From assembly GCA_016705475.1 (NCBI GenBank), contig JADIYD010000004.1, positions 1 through 64,000 of the forward strand: a stretch of DNA of 64,000 bases, given 5' to 3'. The DNA comes from Betaproteobacteria bacterium (lineage in GTDB: Bacteria; Pseudomonadota; Gammaproteobacteria; Burkholderiales; Rhodocyclaceae). Positions within the stretch are counted from its first letter, which is position 1. Each line of letters begins with the position of its first letter. Under the pieces are notes generated by a model. The model saw nothing but the letters and a program-made list of their open reading frames with translations, was not told where the DNA came from and made no database searches. This document shows positions 61,643-64,000 of this stretch, in pieces. Made by a program: the position numbers and the translations under genes.

Positions 61643-62308
61643 GCCAAGTGCAAATTTGGGTTTGTGCATACTTGGAATATGCTGGCTTACGGGATGCACA
61701 TCCACGCCGCCAGTCAATTCGAGGCTAATTCTAAGCCAGTTGAAAAGCAAACTCCGGCTCCAGCAGTGGCTCTATCTGCAAATAGCCCTTCAAGTATGGG
61801 GGCCAATCCTGAGCCAACAGAAAGGGAAGCGCGAGAGATCCATGAAGAAGAGAGCATCTTTTTTTCCCTTGGCTCATCAACGGTCAGCAGCAAGGAGAAA
61901 TACAAGATCGATTACCTTGCACGAAGATTACTCGACGACAAAAATCTCATTGCCACTCTAATCGGCCATGCAAATGACAACGGTAGCCCGTCTTTTAATC
62001 TAGCTGTAGCTGACAGCAGAGTCATGGCCGTTGCAGAAAAACTCCGAAAACACGGGGTTCAAAGATCGCAGATAAGAGAAGAGGCATTCGGTAGCGAACT
62101 AACTCCCGGGAGTTGTCGCGCTGCGGAATGCCGCCAGAGATCGCGTCGGGTGGAGTTCGTTTTGCAAAAAACGATAGTTACCGTGCTTCAAATACGGGGG
62201 GCAGAATCCTGCTTATGTGGAGCTCCACAAAAGGCCGAACAGCACTCGGTCGGCTTGGGCCACGAACGACCGTTTCGCCCAAAACCAGCCTTGCGACCAT
62301 CAAGATGA
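61629..62308 (+). pseudogene. OmpA-like lipoprotein, split near its N-terminus
   Basis: GTG 61629 overlaps the marR 3' end and encodes a lipoprotein signal GLCILGICWLTGCTST with lipobox LTGC. After VNSRLIL the frame is wrong. The next frame continues SQFEANSKPVEKQTPAPAVA and the OmpA C-terminal domain: EEESIFFSLGSSTVSSKEKY, LIATLIGHANDNGSPSFNLA, VADSRVMAVAEKLRKHGVQR, RRVEFVLQK. Peptidoglycan contact residues (D, R) are visible. After FVLQK about 45 residues follow with low-complexity character, as if the natural stop were lost. Needs one indel near 61710 to be whole. Confidence 0.6.
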
Positions 62309-62331
62309 TGAGCATCTCTTAAGGGCACAGA

Positions 62332-62446
62332 GTACGCATTCGCCGGAAGGGAAAGCTGCCGCTCGCGACCTCACAAGGTTGAACGGCAGATAAGCGGCGA
62401 ATTGCTGCCCGATTGCGCGCATCATGCCAATGACCGTTCAGGCCGA
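62332..62446 (+). repeat. Dispersed intergenic repeat, copy A
   Basis: Matches 23318-23432 in inverse orientation (73 of 84 ungapped positions over the core). It starts GTACGCATTCGCC, passes GAACGGCAGATAAGCGGCG and ends CAATGACCGTTCAGGCCGA. Confidence 0.6.
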
Positions 62447-62668
62447 TGAGCAGGCGGAGCAGTCACGGGGGCGAGTGGCGGGTTCCGGATTGCTTATCTG
62501 TCGTTCGTGGCTAACAATTTGCCCGTGTCGCGGTGCCCGCATTTGGCCGGAAGTGTGTGTTCGGCACGGCGCCGGTGAACAGTCAGGCAAGTCCCCGTCC
62601 GAACGGGTAACCGCTTACCACGTCGTCGCCGGAGTTACGCTTACCCTCCCGAAATTCTTGCCCTGCGA

Positions 62669-62687
62669 GGCCACTCCGAGAGTGGCC
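62669..62687 (-). terminator. Hairpin beyond the umuC 3' end
   Basis: GGCCACTC-CGA-GAGTGGCC forms a perfect 8-bp stem, 12 bases after the umuC stop on the minus strand. No T-tract, so a weak candidate terminator. Confidence 0.4.
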
Positions 62688-62698
62688 GCTGGTCGTCC

Positions 62699-63890
62699 TC
62701 AGCAAGCCCGCACCACGGGTAGCCCTTCCCATGCCGTGGTGTACGCCGGCGAGAGATTTCCGCGTCGCATCTGCCATGGCCTGTCTAGCCCTTCTGTAGC
62801 GAGTCGCAGGGTTCCTCGGCCATAGCGCTGGTTGATATCATCGAGTGCCCCCATCAGTTTCGCCGCCCGCGCATCCCCGGCCCCACTCTCCGTAAAGAGC
62901 GAGAACTGCTGATTGGCCTTGGGCACTATTTCCATCAGGGTCACCCCAGCCTTGTGATACCCGTACCCCGGCCGGTAGATACGGCGCAGGACGCGCAGCG
63001 CCCACTGGGTGAGCACCCGCGTATCGGAACTGGCATCCGGCAGCGGCACCGTCACCGCCCGTTGGTACTGCGGCACCTCCGGTTTGAAAACGTTGGTCCG
63101 GAAGTAGACCTGCACTGCCCCCGCCAGTGAATCCTGAGCCCGAAGTTTCTCCGCGGCCTTGGCGATATAACTGGCCACCGCTTCTTCCAGGTCGGCTAAC
63201 TCATAAATCACGGCACCGAACGAACGACTGCTCATGATTTGCTGCTTATCCGGGTCGACCTCCTGCAGGTCGAGGCATGAGATGCCACGAAGCTCGCGGA
63301 CGGTCCGCTCGAGCACTACCGAAAAGCGCGAACGGATGGTCTCCGGGTTGGCGTCACGCAATTGGAGAACGGTCTTGATGCCCATCGCTTCCAGCCTGGC
63401 AGTGATTTGGCGGCCGACGCCCCAGACCTCTCCGACCACAATCCTGGCGAACAGCTGGACGAGCGCCGGCTCCGACATCACCGTAAAATCACAGACGCCG
63501 TCGGCGCCGGCATGCGATTTTTTGGCACAGTGGTTGGCCAGCTTGGCCAAGGTCTTGCTGGTGCCGATACCGACACAAACCGCCAGCCCCAGCCAGTCGG
63601 CTACGCGCTGGCGAATCTCGGCCCCGTAGGAGGTATACCCTTGCCGCTCGAAGCCAGTGAAGTCGAGAAACGATTCGTCAATGCTGTAGACCTCGATCTT
63701 GGGCGAGAAACTGGAGAGCACCTCGACCACCCGGTTGCTCATGTCGGCATACAAGGCGTAGTTCGAGGAGCACGCAACGATGCCGTGTTTTCGGGCCTGC
63801 GCCTGAAGCTGGAACCAGGGCACCCCCATCGGGATACCCAGGGCTTTGACCTCGGCCGAGCGCGCCACGACGCAGCCGTCGTTATTTCTG
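62699..63890 (-). pseudogene. umuC (DNA polymerase V catalytic subunit), 5'-truncated
   Basis: The Y-family polymerase UmuC from about residue 30 of the normal protein: NNDGCVVARSAEVKALGIPM, EVYSIDESFLDFTGFERQGY (catalytic SIDE), VCVGIGTSKTLAKLANHCAK, GVGRQITARLEAMGIKTVLQ and the C-terminal RRGNLSPAYTTAWE. The first 25-30 residues, with the metal-binding 'DxNNFYVS' motif, are missing and replaced by MLGSFR, where unrelated DNA begins near 63890. Without it the enzyme would not be active. It normally copies damaged DNA with UmuD'. A umuD gene is not in the window. Confidence 0.85.
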
Positions 63891-64000
63891 AATGACCCTA
63901 ACAATTAGTAAGGGTTAAGCAGTTGATTTCTTTCATGAAACTGAGCCTAACAGTTTTACAAGGAATCAGGCGATTTCTAAGACTTGATTAGGGCGCCAGA
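63891..64000. other. Foreign AT-rich DNA joining umuC
   Basis: The sequence changes sharply at about 63890 to AT-rich DNA with ACCCTAACAATTAGTAAGGG-type dyad symmetry. It may be the end of another insertion sequence or island. The window ends before this can be resolved. Confidence 0.4.

Larger units (their letters stand above)
62309..62698. other. Intergenic region with a dispersed repeat
   Basis: No gene. 62332-62446 is copy A of the intergenic repeat family. The next 200 bases hold more GC-rich short words, and a hairpin at 62669 flanks the umuC 3' end. Confidence 0.4.

Noticed and set aside
62583..62777. 64-residue minus-strand frame at the umuC 3' end
   Set aside because: It overlaps the true umuC C-terminus in another frame and the hairpin beyond it.
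1..64000. tRNA, rRNA and CRISPR signals
   Set aside because: I looked for T-loop-like words, rRNA conserved cores and regularly spaced direct repeats and found none that hold up. A tRNAscan or CRISPR search would be the decisive check.

Overview
The window looks like a chromosomal stretch of a facultatively denitrifying betaproteobacterium, most likely of the Rhodocyclales. This is an inference from a cytochrome cd1 nitrite reductase (nirS) with its own c551, DNR/FNR-type regulators with perfect TTGAT-N4-ATCAA boxes, DnrO-like and DUF3079 proteins, and high-GC coding style. No rRNA, tRNA or CRISPR array was found.

Layout. (1) 1-13.9 kb is part of an integrative conjugative element of the MobH/SXT-IncC type: AcaB-like regulator, small proteins, a GHKL ATPase, a zinc-ribbon/Toprim primase, a DUF932 protein, FlhD- and FlhC-like activators, TraI relaxase, TraD coupling protein and a DUF4400 protein. 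Reading frames are broken many times between 1 and 8 kb, often at short homopolymers and often in compensating pairs. Either the element is decaying or this stretch carries uncorrected indels. No integrase or attachment site is visible. (2) 13.95-15.18 kb is an IS30-family element that ends the conjugation genes. (3) 15.3-23.1 kb holds two very large genes on the minus strand: an unrecognised 1139-aa membrane protein and a 1329-aa STAND ATPase with an N-terminal nuclease-like domain and an EDPWG motif (Avs-like, probable anti-phage defence). (4) 23.8-31.7 kb is the denitrification cluster: small Cys-rich proteins, a PAS protein, a decayed FNR gene, nirM, a Crp/Fnr regulator fused to two NarX/PilJ-like sensor segments, nirS, a class D beta-lactamase and a DNR-type regulator. 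The heme d1 synthesis genes are not here. (5) 31.8-35.5 kb is a TetR-controlled HlyD/permease/ATPase exporter operon, followed by a DnrO-like protein. (6) 36.4-42.5 kb is mixed: LysR remnant, AraC/GyrI-like regulator, O-methyltransferase with TetR regulator, PanE, a frameshifted diguanylate cyclase and a frameshifted small membrane protein. (7) 42.8-55.1 kb carries DUF389, a response regulator/MASE1 kinase pair, Na+/Ca2+ and Na+/H+ antiporters, universal stress proteins, RodA, ExbD, an IS3-family element with 3-bp target duplication, and a CBS protein. (8) 55.3-61.6 kb is a tightly packed minus-strand operon (two cation/proton antiporters, a gamma-glutamyl hydrolase-like amidotransferase, a YbdK-type gamma-glutamyl ligase, a catalytically degenerate serine-hydrolase-like protein), divergent from a MarR regulator. 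(9) The right end holds a frameshifted OmpA-like lipoprotein, a dispersed intergenic repeat and a 5'-truncated umuC.

How it fits together: parts 4-8 read as an anoxic-respiration and stress/ion-homeostasis region. Parts 1-3 are a mobile-element remnant carrying defence cargo. Several gene tails (Na+/Ca2+ exchanger, LysR, FNR, serine-hydrolase-like) show that the core region has also lost paralogues.
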